64,000 nt of DNA from Chitinispirillales bacterium (GTDB lineage Bacteria; Fibrobacterota; Chitinivibrionia; Chitinivibrionales; Chitinispirillaceae): contig JAITFI010000033.1 of the NCBI GenBank assembly GCA_031281485.1, positions 1-64,000 on the forward strand. Direction: 5' to 3'. The position numbers were made by a program, and so were the translations under genes. Position 1 is the first letter of the stretch, and each line of letters opens with the position of its first letter. This document shows, piece after piece, positions 53,204-62,399 of this stretch. The notes below the pieces were generated by a model that was given only the letters and a program-made list of their open reading frames with translations, was not told the origin of the DNA and ran no database searches.

Positions 53204-53820
53204 TACACGCCGTCCTTGCCGTCAATAGTATCACATTCGCCATTGATTCTTTTTATGGGATGAATCGTAATGTCATTCCTGATATTTATCCTTCCTTTAC
53301 CTTTTTGCCACTCGTTTTTCAATAAACCAAACAAGCGCAAGCCTATTCTCTTCTCTCCATTCACGATATGCGAACGCAAAAAGCCCTCTTCGGTAAACAA
53401 CAACATTTTATGTATATTCAGGCTTTTGAGATTGCCGTCAAAAACCTCGGTATAAATCTTCTCAAGCCCGAGAGTATCAAAAGAATAGTCTATCAAAGCG
53501 GCCAAACTTTTAGCCATAAGCCCTTTTTCGTTGATGTTTCGCGTTTTATAGAATCCAAGTTCCGCGCTTTTGTGCCTTTTGTCTATTTTTTTCAGATTCA
53601 CGGCCCCGAACGGACAAGTATGCTCATCGACAATTACGAGGCAAATCTGGCTTTGATCGGCTTTCAGCCGCTCAATCCACGCAAGATGCTCCGCCTCGCT
53701 TATTACGCCTTCCGTAAACATCCATTCGCGAATAAATTCCTCATTACGGATATTCAGCACCCGTAATTGCGCGGTTCTATCCAAATCGGTTAACGGGATA
53801 AGCTCATATATTTTCGACAT
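53203..53820 (-). CDS. pseH: UDP-4-amino-4,6-dideoxy-N-acetyl-beta-L-altrosamine N-acetyltransferase
   Basis: 205 residues, GNAT fold. It has the WxxxGxI-like opening EFIREWMFTEGVIS, FGAVNLKKIDKRHKSAELGFYK, and LGLEKIYTEVFDGNLKSLNIHKML typical of PseH and RimJ-like transferases. It acetylates the 4-amino group of the PseC product. The start at 53820 has AAGGAT upstream and overlaps the previous gene's 3' end by 17 bases. The last 20 residues are charged and variable. Confidence 0.88.
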   Translation of the reverse strand: MSKIYELIPLTDLDRTAQLRVLNIRNEEFIREWMFTEGVISEAEHLAWIERLKADQSQICLVIVDEHTCPFGAVNLKKIDKRHKSAELGFYKTRNINEKGLMAKSLAALIDYSFDTLGLEKIYTEVFDGNLKSLNIHKMLLFTEEGFLRSHIVNGEKRIGLRLFGLLKNEWQKGKGRINIRNDITIHPIKRINGECDTIDGKDGV

Positions 53821-54556
53821 AAAGAAAATCCTTCTTATAATCATTCAAATCGACAGCCGAATCATGCTTCGCCTCATTGGTTATCATGGCGCCGTCCGGA
53901 ACCGTTTTCAATAACTCTTTGAGCGGAAAAGTCCCGTCGCCGTAGTGTAAATGCATATCACACTCGCTCGCGAAATCGCCGTCCGTCAGATGGTATATAC
54001 GCGGATTCAGCGCCGAGAACTCCCTGATATACCCTAACGGCTCCTTTTTCATCGAATTCGCGGCGCATATCGCGTGGCCGAAATCGAGACAAAAGCCGGC
54101 TCGCAGCTCGCTCATTATATATCCGACATCTTCAGGCGTAAAACCCAAACACCGCTCCCCGTTCAACCCTTTCATCGGCTTATTTTCAATCAAACATCTG
54201 GCATCGGCAAAAGGGCGGAGCTGGCTTATCGTTTCCTCAATTTTGCCGTTGACTCCGGAATGAAAAATTATGCGCTCGGCCTTGAGCGCGTCGGCAAACC
54301 TTAACGTCTCACGCAGCTTCACCTTATTATTCTCACGCTCTTCCGGCAGAGAAAGATTCATGCCGGCGAACGAGTGCGGCGCGTGTATGACCATTGGAAT
54401 CGAAAAGCGCTTCCAATACTCAATAGTATCATCAAAACTGCCTAACAGTACAAATAACTCTATGTACTGAAAATACCCGTCGTTGTAAAAAGAGAGGATA
54501 TCTTCGGTATAATTAATATTTATACTGCCGAGCTTCAGGCCGAACCGCATAGTCAA
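53804..54556 (-). CDS. Sugar phosphate isomerase/epimerase-like TIM-barrel protein
   Basis: 250 residues of the xylose isomerase-like/AP endonuclease 2 barrel. Metal-site residues: His in VIHAPHSF, His in IIFHSGVNG, Glu in CLIENKPM, Asp and His in CLDFGHAICAA, Glu in NEAKHDS. Relatives isomerise or epimerise sugars or break abasic DNA. Inside this sugar operon, an epimerase or isomerase role on a nucleotide-sugar or free-sugar intermediate is likely. It overlaps its neighbours by 4 and 17 bases. It has no counterpart in the standard six-enzyme Pse pathway. Confidence 0.8.
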   Translation of the reverse strand: MTMRFGLKLGSININYTEDILSFYNDGYFQYIELFVLLGSFDDTIEYWKRFSIPMVIHAPHSFAGMNLSLPEERENNKVKLRETLRFADALKAERIIFHSGVNGKIEETISQLRPFADARCLIENKPMKGLNGERCLGFTPEDVGYIMSELRAGFCLDFGHAICAANSMKKEPLGYIREFSALNPRIYHLTDGDFASECDMHLHYGDGTFPLKELLKTVPDGAMITNEAKHDSAVDLNDYKKDFLYVENI

Positions 54557-55863
54557 TTAAGCCTCTTGAACCCGCTTTGGCAAACCGGGCCTTTCAGCAA
54601 CTTCGCGCTTGTATTCTCATCTATTGATTTCTTAATCAGCGAAAACACCTCTTCAACAACGCCAAGATACTGCCGTACGACATCCTCTGTGTGGGCGAAA
54701 CAGCAATAGAAAGAGTTCGTAGCAAGATACCCGCGCCCGAGCATCTCTTGAATAAACAAGGTTTTGAGAACAAGCGGGTCTTTGTCCTGAAAATCAAAGT
54801 GGCTCAACGGGTAGATAGACCCGATATGGATGGACAGCCCGGTCTTCTTCGCTATGGTATTCCAACCGTCCTGAACTATCTTTCCGATCTTTACAAGATG
54901 TTCCTGAACTTTATCCCGTTCCATTTTATCTATTGTGGCCAACGCCGCCGCCGGGCCGATGCGTTCGGTCCAGTACGTGCTGCTGATAAACGAATCCTGC
55001 GCGGCGTCCATGTACTTCTTCTTTCCGATAACGGCCGCCATCGGGTACCCGTTGCTCATGCCTTTGGCGAAGACGGCGATATCCGGTTTGATATTGTACA
55101 AAAGGTGCGCGCCCCCGAGGTTGAGGCGCCATCCGGCGGTAACCTCGTCAATGATAAGGGCTATCCCGTTTTTGCCGGTTTCGGTATGAACGCACTCCCA
55201 GAAACCCTCTTCCGGCTCGATATTTCTAATAGGCTCCATCACAACCGCGGCAATCTTATCTTTGTATTTAAGCAGCAAATCCTGAAATTCGGCCTTGTTG
55301 TTAAAATTGAACGGGAACGACGTATCTTTCAGATGCCGCGGCACCCCGGCCGGCTTAAGCCCGGGGAGCAACTGCCCGTCCAACGCCGAGTCGCTGGAAA
55401 GGTTCGCCGCTATGTACCAGTCGTGCCACCCGTGATAGCCGCAGAAAAGGACGACGTCCCTGCCGGTGGCCGCGCGGGCAATTCGCACGGCGACCATCAT
55501 CGCCTCCCCCCCACTGCGGGCAAAACGCGCCATATCCGCCCACGGATGGATGGCGATCAGCCTCTCGGCGAGCGCGACCTCTTCCGGCGTGTTCAGGGTC
55601 GTCATGCTGCCGGCGTCTATAACCGCTTTAACGGCGCCGTCAATCTCATCATCGGCGTAACCTATCGTGTTCGCGCCGATACCCATGTAGCTCGCGTCAA
55701 CATACTCCTTGTCGTCCAAATCCCAAACACGGCACCCCTTGGCCTTTTTATAGTACGCCGGCCAGTAATCCGGCAAAAACTGCTCCGGCCGCTTGCTTAA
55801 AAGCTGAGTCCCGCCGGGAATAATCTTCTTAGCCCGTACGTACAATTCCTGAGATTTACCCAT
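54553..55863 (-). CDS. Class III aminotransferase (glutamate-1-semialdehyde aminomutase-like)
   Basis: 436 residues, PLP-dependent. The PLP lysine is in VFAKGMSNGYPMAAV, preceded by the cofactor Asp in IIDEVTAGWRL. ARSGGEAMMVAVRIARAATG and GYHGWHDWY are typical of GSA aminomutase-type proteins used in surface-sugar loci. Here it is unlikely to make haem precursors, since it lies between pseF and the TIM-barrel gene. It may move an amino group on a modified nonulosonic acid or a side group. The next gene starts four bases before its end. Confidence 0.85.
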   Translation of the reverse strand: MGKSQELYVRAKKIIPGGTQLLSKRPEQFLPDYWPAYYKKAKGCRVWDLDDKEYVDASYMGIGANTIGYADDEIDGAVKAVIDAGSMTTLNTPEEVALAERLIAIHPWADMARFARSGGEAMMVAVRIARAATGRDVVLFCGYHGWHDWYIAANLSSDSALDGQLLPGLKPAGVPRHLKDTSFPFNFNNKAEFQDLLLKYKDKIAAVVMEPIRNIEPEEGFWECVHTETGKNGIALIIDEVTAGWRLNLGGAHLLYNIKPDIAVFAKGMSNGYPMAAVIGKKKYMDAAQDSFISSTYWTERIGPAAALATIDKMERDKVQEHLVKIGKIVQDGWNTIAKKTGLSIHIGSIYPLSHFDFQDKDPLVLKTLFIQEMLGRGYLATNSFYCCFAHTEDVVRQYLGVVEEVFSLIKKSIDENTSAKLLKGPVCQSGFKRLN

Positions 55864-55865
55864 TT

Positions 55866-56558
55866 TTACGCCCCTTTGATCAATTTATATTTCAATTCGG
55901 CCATCTCCCAATCGTCTACGGTATCAATATCCTGAACCTCACGCTCATCCATAATATACGCCATTGTCTTGGCGGGAACAAGCGTCTTTTCCGTAATAAG
56001 CGCGGCCGTCTTTATAATATAAAACATTCCCGCGTCAAAATATTTCGGTACGAGATCCTGAGAGCGGATCTGCTGGGCCGCCCTATCATTGGGGATAAGG
56101 ATGCCGTTTTCTATCTTCATTGCCCACTCAACCGGAACCGGAAACCTGCACACCGGCTGCAACGCGTCGTTATCCGAGGCGGCCAATTGATTATACGCGT
56201 TTTGCAACGTTTGCCCCGACAGGAACGGGACGCACGGATATACGCAACATACGGTATCGAACTCCCGTCCGGTCTTTTGGTAGTTGGCAACCACCTCCTC
56301 CAAAACATCAAATGTGGAGGCGAAGTCGTCCGCCGTCTTTTCGGAACGCATAAACGGTACGCAAGCGCCACCGTCTTTGGCGACTTTCGCGATCTCATCG
56401 CTGTCCGTCGATACCATAATCTCCGAAAAAATCCCGGCGTTCTGACACGCGCCTATCGCGTAGTGCAACATGGGTTTACCGAAAAACTCCTTAATATTTT
56501 TTTTCGGTATCCGCTTGGAACCGCCCCTGGCGGTGATAATAGCTATGGCGTTTTTCAT
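55866..56558 (-). CDS. pseF: CMP-pseudaminic acid cytidylyltransferase
   Basis: 230 residues, activates pseudaminic acid with CTP. The nucleotide-binding signature is ITARGGSKRIPKKNIKEF at the N-terminus, followed by STDSDEIAKVA and CCVYPCVPFL. These fit the CMP-NeuAc synthetase family and its PseF branch. Two bases separate it from the aminotransferase gene. Confidence 0.9.
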   Translation of the reverse strand: MKNAIAIITARGGSKRIPKKNIKEFFGKPMLHYAIGACQNAGIFSEIMVSTDSDEIAKVAKDGGACVPFMRSEKTADDFASTFDVLEEVVANYQKTGREFDTVCCVYPCVPFLSGQTLQNAYNQLAASDNDALQPVCRFPVPVEWAMKIENGILIPNDRAAQQIRSQDLVPKYFDAGMFYIIKTAALITEKTLVPAKTMAYIMDEREVQDIDTVDDWEMAELKYKLIKGA

Positions 56559-56567
56559 AAAAACCCC

Positions 56568-57428
56568 CTATCTTCGCCAATTAAACGGCAATATAATATT
56601 TTCATCGCCAACCGCAAACCCTTCAAAAACATCATACGGAATATCTACCGTCTTAATCATTTCGCAACTATCAACATTGCTTTTCAAATTATCAAGCGAA
56701 TCAACGCCTATAACTATATACGAAATATCAGGATTATGATGGGCAAACGCCAAACACAACGCGGCGATATTTATTGAATGAGCCTCGGCAAGCCGGTTTA
56801 TTTCCGTCAATTTGCTTTTTACGGAATCAAAACCGGCGTCAAGTTTTTCCGGAGCCATAAAAAACAACCCCTGCAAGAAAATAGACCGGACGTGGATGTC
56901 AATTCCGCGGGCTTTTAATTCCGGAAATAGGTAGGCAAACCGCTGATCGAATATACTGTACGGAATCTGAACGATATCGCACGGAACGCTATTTTTCAGG
57001 ATATATTCGGCCTCGGAGGGATAATACAGCGAAAAACCGATACGCTCTGACTTGCCGGACTCCTTAATTTTTACGAAATCGTCGATATAGTCGCGGCGCT
57101 CGCAAAAAATGGAATAGTTATGGAATAAATATCCGTATATACGCTCGATTTTTAACTGCGACAGCGAAGCGTCTATACGTTGCAACGGACGGATTTCCGT
57201 GTTTGCCGGATATTTTGTTATTATCCGAAATTCTTCGCCGATTTTCGCCATAGCCTCGCCCAACACCGACTCGCTGTCGCCGTAAGCGCCGGCTGTATCA
57301 AGCATATCGATGCCGCTGTCGCCGGCGAATTTCAGTATCCGAGAGACTTCGTCTGCCGGTACTTTTCCGCGCGCGTTATTTATGCCGTAATCCAGTCCAA
57401 ACTGGACGGTGCCTAAACATAGTTTCAT
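56568..57428 (-). CDS. Aldo/keto reductase family protein
   Basis: 286 residues. It starts MKLCLGTVQFGLDYGINN, and the catalytic-type residues are Asp in DMLDTAGAYGDSE and Tyr in the same loop; Lys is in ITKYP and His in YLFHNYS. NAD(P)H-dependent reduction of a keto-sugar is the family expectation. Such genes are common beside pseF/pseI in Pse-type loci, but their step is not settled. It is followed by pseF after nine bases. Confidence 0.87.
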   Translation of the reverse strand: MKLCLGTVQFGLDYGINNARGKVPADEVSRILKFAGDSGIDMLDTAGAYGDSESVLGEAMAKIGEEFRIITKYPANTEIRPLQRIDASLSQLKIERIYGYLFHNYSIFCERRDYIDDFVKIKESGKSERIGFSLYYPSEAEYILKNSVPCDIVQIPYSIFDQRFAYLFPELKARGIDIHVRSIFLQGLFFMAPEKLDAGFDSVKSKLTEINRLAEAHSINIAALCLAFAHHNPDISYIVIGVDSLDNLKSNVDSCEMIKTVDIPYDVFEGFAVGDENIILPFNWRR

Positions 57429-57487
57429 AGGTTTTCAAATCCATTCAAAAAAATATCTTTCATGTTCACGCCGCCGTATCCATATAT

Positions 57488-58645
57488 TTATGTTATTGCG
57501 GAAATAATAGTCTTTTCAACATACTCCACATCCTCGTCCGACATCATCGGAAATAACGGAATACTCAAACAATTACGGTAATACGATTCTGTCACTGGAT
57601 ACTCTTTCGGGCGATACTCTCCGTACTTACCGACATAATAGGGTTGGCTGTTCACCGGAATATAGTGCACCTGCGTGCCGATCCCCTTTTGCCTCAACTC
57701 TTCCATAACCTGTTTTCTGGATTTCCCGATCTTATCGAAATCCAACTGCAACACATAGAGATGAAAGCAACTGTCAACGCCGTTTTTTTCATACGGAACA
57801 GTAATATTAGGTTTATCAGAAAAAGCGTCATTGTACATACTTACTATCTCTCTGCGCCGTTTTTTGAACGAATCCAGCTTAGACATCTGGCTACTGCCCA
57901 AAGCCGCCTGAATATCGGTCATGCGGTTGTTGCCGCCAAGCATTTGCACCTCATAGTACCACGGCCCCGGATTTTTGCTTAACTCTTGTTCGTCTTTAGT
58001 AATGCCGATTGTGCGCAATTTTAAGAGTCTTTTGTACAAGACGTCATTATTGGTCGTGATAGCGCCGCCTTCTCCGGATGTAATTGTCTTTACCGGATGA
58101 AATGAAAATATCGTCATGTCCGACTTGTGACAGCAACCCACCGCTTTACCGTCGGCATATTTTGAACCTATGGCATGGGCTGCGTCTTCAATAATAAACA
58201 GCTTGTGTCTTTCGGCGATTTCCTTTATCGCGTCAATATCAACCGCCTGTCCGGCAAAATCGACCGGTATGATCACTCTTGTTCTCGGCGTTATCCCTTT
58301 CTCTATCTCATGCGGCGAGATATTATACGTTTGAGCGTCTATATCGGCGAATACCGGAACCAACCCGTTGGTGATCAGGCAATTCGCGGACGCGACAAAC
58401 GTAATAGGCGTTGTAATGCCTTCCGATCCTTCGCCGATTTCAAGCGCCGACACGGCTATGTGCAACGCCTGCGTGGCGTTTGACACGACGACGCAGTGCT
58501 TCGCCCCAACGGCTGATTTTATCGAATTTTCAAATCCCTCAATCCGGGGCCCCTGCGTCAGGTAACCGGAGCGCAACACGCTTTCAACCGCTTTTATATC
58601 GGCCTCGTCAATCCATTGCCTGCCGTATGGAATAAATTCGGCCAT
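57488..58645 (-). CDS. pseC: UDP-4-amino-4,6-dideoxy-N-acetyl-beta-L-altrosamine transaminase
   Basis: 385 residues, DegT/DnrJ/EryC1 aminotransferase fold. The PLP lysine is in FSFHPVKTITSGEGG, with IIEDAAHAIGSKY for the cofactor Asp, and YGRQWIDEADIKAVESVL at the N-terminus as in PseC. It transaminates the PseB product. The ATG at 58645 shares one base with the pseB stop (TGATG); a TTG one codon earlier is less likely. Confidence 0.93.
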   Translation of the reverse strand: MAEFIPYGRQWIDEADIKAVESVLRSGYLTQGPRIEGFENSIKSAVGAKHCVVVSNATQALHIAVSALEIGEGSEGITTPITFVASANCLITNGLVPVFADIDAQTYNISPHEIEKGITPRTRVIIPVDFAGQAVDIDAIKEIAERHKLFIIEDAAHAIGSKYADGKAVGCCHKSDMTIFSFHPVKTITSGEGGAITTNNDVLYKRLLKLRTIGITKDEQELSKNPGPWYYEVQMLGGNNRMTDIQAALGSSQMSKLDSFKKRRREIVSMYNDAFSDKPNITVPYEKNGVDSCFHLYVLQLDFDKIGKSRKQVMEELRQKGIGTQVHYIPVNSQPYYVGKYGEYRPKEYPVTESYYRNCLSIPLFPMMSDEDVEYVEKTIISAIT

Positions 58646-59643
58646 CAAATGTTCCCTACTTTTTCTTTATTTTGTTCTATCCACCGACGCAACTCATCAA
58701 CTGTCATCCATTCCGTATTGTTGTCGGATGAGTATGAAAATCCTTCCGGAACAAGCGTGCCTTGTTTTATTCTGTTCATGTCATTGCTCCACCCATGAAT
58801 TTGCGGCAGTATCTTGAAATGTTCCTCATATTCATAAGTATACGGGGCGTCCTCGACGCCTATCATCTGTTCGTGCAGCTTCTCCCCCGGGCGTATGCCA
58901 ACAATCTTTTGTTTCGCGGTCTCCGATACGGCGCGGGCTATGTCGGTTATGTTCATCGACGGTATCTTTTTCACATATATCTCACCGCCTTCGGTGTCGT
59001 CGAAAGTGTGCCAGACGAGTTCGACCGCTTGTTCCAAAGAGATCATGAACCGCGTCATGCGCTCGTCGGTCACGGTAAGTTCGCCGCTCTTCGCTTGTTC
59101 TATGAAAAACGGTATGACCGAGCCTCTGGACCCCATCACATTCCCGTACCGCACTATCGCGAAGCGCGTATCCTTGCCTCCGGCGTAAGAATTACCGGCG
59201 ATAAAGAGTTTATCGCTGCATAGTTTAGTAGCGCCGTAGAGGTTTACGGGCTGGCTGGCCTTGTCAGTGCTGAGGGCCACGCACCGCTTGACGCCCTTGT
59301 CGATACAAGCGTCAATCACGTTAACGGCGCCGTTTACGTTGGTCTTGACGCATTCGAACGGATTGTATTCGGCGGTCGGGACGATTTTTGTGGCGGCGGC
59401 GTGAACCACATAGTCAACGCCGTCAAGGGCGCGGTAGAGGCGCTCCCTATCGCGGACGTCTCCGATGAAAAACCTGATTCTGTCGTCGTCCTGAAATTTT
59501 TTGGCCATCTCCCATTGCTTCATCTCATCGCGGGAATAGATGATCAACTTCTTCGGGTTGTACTTTTCCAGGGTCATGGGCGCGAAAGTATTTCCAAACG
59601 ACCCCGTCCCGCCGGTAATTAATATTGTTGAGCCGGATAGCAT
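58645..59643 (-). CDS. pseB: UDP-N-acetylglucosamine 4,6-dehydratase (inverting)
   Basis: 332 residues. It makes the first Pse intermediate by dehydration and C5 inversion of UDP-GlcNAc. NADP motif TGGTGSFGNTF, DRERLYRALDGVDYVVHAAA, and the active-site STDKASQPVNLYGATK with Asp, Lys and Tyr. This STDKAxxPxNxYGATK form is that of PseB. It is the first gene of the operon, with AGGGGATC before the ATG, so the main promoter is expected in 59644-59734. Confidence 0.94.
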   Translation of the reverse strand: MLSGSTILITGGTGSFGNTFAPMTLEKYNPKKLIIYSRDEMKQWEMAKKFQDDDRIRFFIGDVRDRERLYRALDGVDYVVHAAATKIVPTAEYNPFECVKTNVNGAVNVIDACIDKGVKRCVALSTDKASQPVNLYGATKLCSDKLFIAGNSYAGGKDTRFAIVRYGNVMGSRGSVIPFFIEQAKSGELTVTDERMTRFMISLEQAVELVWHTFDDTEGGEIYVKKIPSMNITDIARAVSETAKQKIVGIRPGEKLHEQMIGVEDAPYTYEYEEHFKILPQIHGWSNDMNRIKQGTLVPEGFSYSSDNNTEWMTVDELRRWIEQNKEKVGNI

Positions 59644-59734
59644 TTTGATCCCCTACTATTGTGTGTTTATTATACGACACGTCACTGAAATATAATTCAT
59701 ACCGCCCCACGGAACCGTATCGGCCGCGCGCCTG

Positions 59735-60253
59735 TCACTGCGTAATCTTGGCGCCTACGACCCAAGCGTCCTTGTACCCAAATTTTCTGACCCCCGGCAG
59801 CGCCGCTTCCGCCTCGGCCCTGGTCTTGAAATCGCCCACGTAGAGCTTGTACAGCGACTGGTCGGACGCCATGAAGACCTGCTGCTTCATCACATTCTCG
59901 GCGTTCACCTTCTCACGGCGCGCCATATCTACCTGGCTTGACGCCAGTATTTGGATGCGGAAGCGCGGTTCGGAGGCGGCGCCGCCCCTCTCCGGCGCTG
60001 GGCTTACCGCCGGCACCACCTCGAGGACCGGCAGGTCGTTTGCCGAGAGGGCGATCTCCCGCCCGCGGTTCAGCGTGTCCAGAAAGGTCTGGCCGTCGCT
60101 AACCGTGTAACGCTCGCGCGGGTCGACGGCGTCGGGACGCGGCTCGGCAGCGGACGGCCCCGACCTCGCGGCTTTGTTGGTGCAACCCGCGGACAAAAGC
60201 AAGATTTGGGCCGCTATGGCCGATAATAACAGCGCGAACAGACTTTTTTTCAT
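59735..60253 (-). CDS. SPOR-domain lipoprotein
   Basis: 172 residues. Signal peptide with lipobox LSAGC (Cys near 24), a Pro/Ala-rich linker, and a C-terminal SPOR domain (about 98-172: RFRIQILASSQVDMARRE ... YKLYVGDFKTRAEAEAAL). SPOR domains bind denuded peptidoglycan at division sites. The ATG at 60253 has AGGAAC upstream; an ATG at 60271 has less support. It is encoded just upstream of the pse operon on the same strand, yet is likely independent. Confidence 0.87.
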   Translation of the reverse strand: MKKSLFALLLSAIAAQILLLSAGCTNKAARSGPSAAEPRPDAVDPRERYTVSDGQTFLDTLNRGREIALSANDLPVLEVVPAVSPAPERGGAASEPRFRIQILASSQVDMARREKVNAENVMKQQVFMASDQSLYKLYVGDFKTRAEAEAALPGVRKFGYKDAWVVGAKITQ

Positions 60254-60419
60254 GATTTTGTTCCTGTGCATACGGTATATTTATTGATATTGGTACGGAT
60301 TTTGCCGCCTTTTCGGCTAACCCGTACCTCACTGTAATATAAATATACACAATCTACATGGGCAGAGTCAATGGATTTAACGGCAAAATATCAATTCAAC
60401 GTTTTAAAGGGGTAATAAC

Positions 60420-61109
60420 ATCTTACGTAAAGAGCGTTATGAACGTACAAGGCGCTTTCGCGGGCGGCGGGCTTTTGAGGTCAGCGGCAATAGGCGGTTT
60501 GGGCTGGGATATGTTATCCGCGTCGTTTTGCTCATTGCCGCCGCGGTGCTTCTGACCTGGTACGCCAAGCTAGGCGTCAACAATCCCTTTGCGGTCGTCA
60601 GGTCTATCCGCGTATACGGGGACGGGGGCGGCTGCGCGGTCGCCGCCGTCGCCGCCGAGTTCCGGAAGGACACGGTCGTCGTCAGCAAGATCTCGGTTTC
60701 GGACACCTCGCTTAGCGCCCTGCCGGCCGCCGACTCCTCCGGGGCCGCGGTCTGGAAGGAGGTCCGCCCCTTCGCCGACAGCGTCAGGGCTATACTGCTG
60801 ACCTACGGCAGGATGACCGCCCTGATATGCGACACCGCGCTCTTCGCCCCGATACGCGGCGGCAGCAACGGCGTTTCGGCGCAATTCTACGAAAAGCTGG
60901 ATATATTGGTCGTCCCACCCCTGAACGACGAGGAGCTTTTGGGGACGCGCAACCGCTTCCGCCCGCGCTTCGTGGTCGCGGCGCCGCCCTGCGCAAACGC
61001 GCCGGCTAAGAATATTCTATGCGCCCCGGCCCCGTCGGGCAAAACCGGGCGGTGGCGCTACGATTTCACCATAAAAAGCGGAAAACTAGAGGTTAAAAGC
61101 AATCATTAA
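60420..61109 (+). CDS. Membrane-anchored hypothetical protein, start unclear
   Basis: The conventional start is a TTG at 60528 (193 residues), but that codon falls inside the only membrane helix (VIRVVLLIAAAVLLTWYAKLG). The frame is open and protein-like from 60408, giving a basic N-terminus (LRKERYERTRRFRGRRAFE) before the helix, and a ribosome-like AAAGGGG stands eight bases ahead of ATC at 60420. A rare ATC start is possible; otherwise the true start is mutated. The rest (about 170 residues) has an alternating strand pattern with ILVVPPLNDEELLG. I do not recognise the family. Confidence 0.55.
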   Translation: MLRKERYERTRRFRGRRAFEVSGNRRFGLGYVIRVVLLIAAAVLLTWYAKLGVNNPFAVVRSIRVYGDGGGCAVAAVAAEFRKDTVVVSKISVSDTSLSALPAADSSGAAVWKEVRPFADSVRAILLTYGRMTALICDTALFAPIRGGSNGVSAQFYEKLDILVVPPLNDEELLGTRNRFRPRFVVAAPPCANAPAKNILCAPAPSGKTGRWRYDFTIKSGKLEVKSNH

Positions 61110-61245
61110 ACATTGACTTTATCTATCCTATACTGTATAATCATTATTAATTGAACGTCCGGCCGCAATAATCTTTGCAAGCGCGAGCGGCGGATATTAT
61201 ATATATTTATGGTGTTGATGGGGACTAAAACAAAGGACTATAGCC

Positions 61246-62304
61246 ATGATGAACATCCAAGAGTTGCTGAAAAAGATGATCGACATGCGGGCCTCCGACC
61301 TGCATCTCACGAACAACTCCCCCCCGCTCTACCGGGTCGACGGCCGTTTGGTTCCGTTCTCCGCGGAGAGGCTGACGCCGGACGAGGTTCAAAAACTGTC
61401 GTACAGCATCATGAACGAGGTTCAAAGGAAGTCTTTTGAAAATAACAAAGAGGTGGACTTCTCCTTCGGCATTCAAAATCTTGCCCGTTTTCGCGCCAAC
61501 GTCTTCTTGCAGAGAGGGTGCTGCACGGCGGCGATCCGCCAGATCCCATTCCTCATCAAGTCGATTGACGAACTCGGCATGCCGCCTGTGGTCAAGTACC
61601 TCACCGAACGCCCGAACGGCTTGGTGCTGGTTACCGGCCCCACCGGCAGCGGCAAGAGCACGACGCTCGCCGCTATGGTCGACAAGATCAACTCCGAACA
61701 CGAGGGGCACATCCTGACAGTGGAGGACCCGATAGAGTTCGTGCACCAGCACAAGAAGTGCATCATAAACCAACGCGAGGTGAATCAAGACACAAAGAGC
61801 TTCGCGTCGGCCCTGCGGGTGGCGCTGAGGCAAGACCCCGACGTGGTGCTCATCGGCGAAATGCGCGACCTTGAGACGATTCAAGCCGCCCTGAGCATAG
61901 CCGAGACGGGCCACCTGACGCTGGCCACCCTGCACACAAACTCGGCCGCCCAAACGATCAACCGAATCATCGACGTCTTCCCCGCCGACATGAAAGAAAC
62001 GGTGCGGGCGCAGCTCTCCATGGTGCTCGAAGGCATCATAAGCCAAGCGCTCCTCCCCAGAGTAGGCGGAGGCCGCGTAATGGCCTGCGAGATCATGGTA
62101 GCCACAATGGCCGTCCGCTCAATGATCCGCGAAGACAAAGTGCACCAACTCCAAGGCATAATAGAAATCGGCCAGCAATACGGCATGCAAACCATGAACA
62201 GCCAATTAGCCATGCTGTTCAACAGGCGCCTGATATCCAAAAAAGACGCCTTCGGAAGAAGCCCCGACCCGGACAGTTTGAAGAAGCTGATAGGGGAACC
62301 GTGA
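61246..62304 (+). CDS. pilT: Type IV pilus retraction ATPase PilT
   Basis: 352 residues, a hexameric secretion-type ATPase that retracts type IV pili. N-terminal PAS-like part, then Walker A GPTGSGKSTTLAAM (about 127-140), Asp box VEDPIEFVHQ, Walker B DVVLIGEMRD, and His box TGHLTLATLHTNSAAQTI. The C-terminal AVRSMIREDKVHQL segment is typical of PilT. ATG at 61246 follows AAAGGA; ATG at 61249 is also possible. Other pilus genes are not in the window. Confidence 0.94.
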   Translation: MMNIQELLKKMIDMRASDLHLTNNSPPLYRVDGRLVPFSAERLTPDEVQKLSYSIMNEVQRKSFENNKEVDFSFGIQNLARFRANVFLQRGCCTAAIRQIPFLIKSIDELGMPPVVKYLTERPNGLVLVTGPTGSGKSTTLAAMVDKINSEHEGHILTVEDPIEFVHQHKKCIINQREVNQDTKSFASALRVALRQDPDVVLIGEMRDLETIQAALSIAETGHLTLATLHTNSAAQTINRIIDVFPADMKETVRAQLSMVLEGIISQALLPRVGGGRVMACEIMVATMAVRSMIREDKVHQLQGIIEIGQQYGMQTMNSQLAMLFNRRLISKKDAFGRSPDPDSLKKLIGEP

Positions 62305-62399
62305 TGTCGTAATATGTACTACGAGAATGTTGACCATACACTCCGACCACCCCGCCGCGAAACAATCGGCGGGAATCCATTTATCCGCAATGCCGGTCT

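Noticed and set aside
54691-55800. 369-codon plus-strand frame opposite the class III aminotransferase
   Set aside because: Antisense shadow of a well-supported gene; Arg-rich and Pro-rich composition with no motif.
54553-55863. hemL, glutamate-1-semialdehyde aminomutase for haem synthesis
   Set aside because: The family fits, but the gene lies inside the sugar operon and overlaps its neighbours, so a sugar-related role is more likely.
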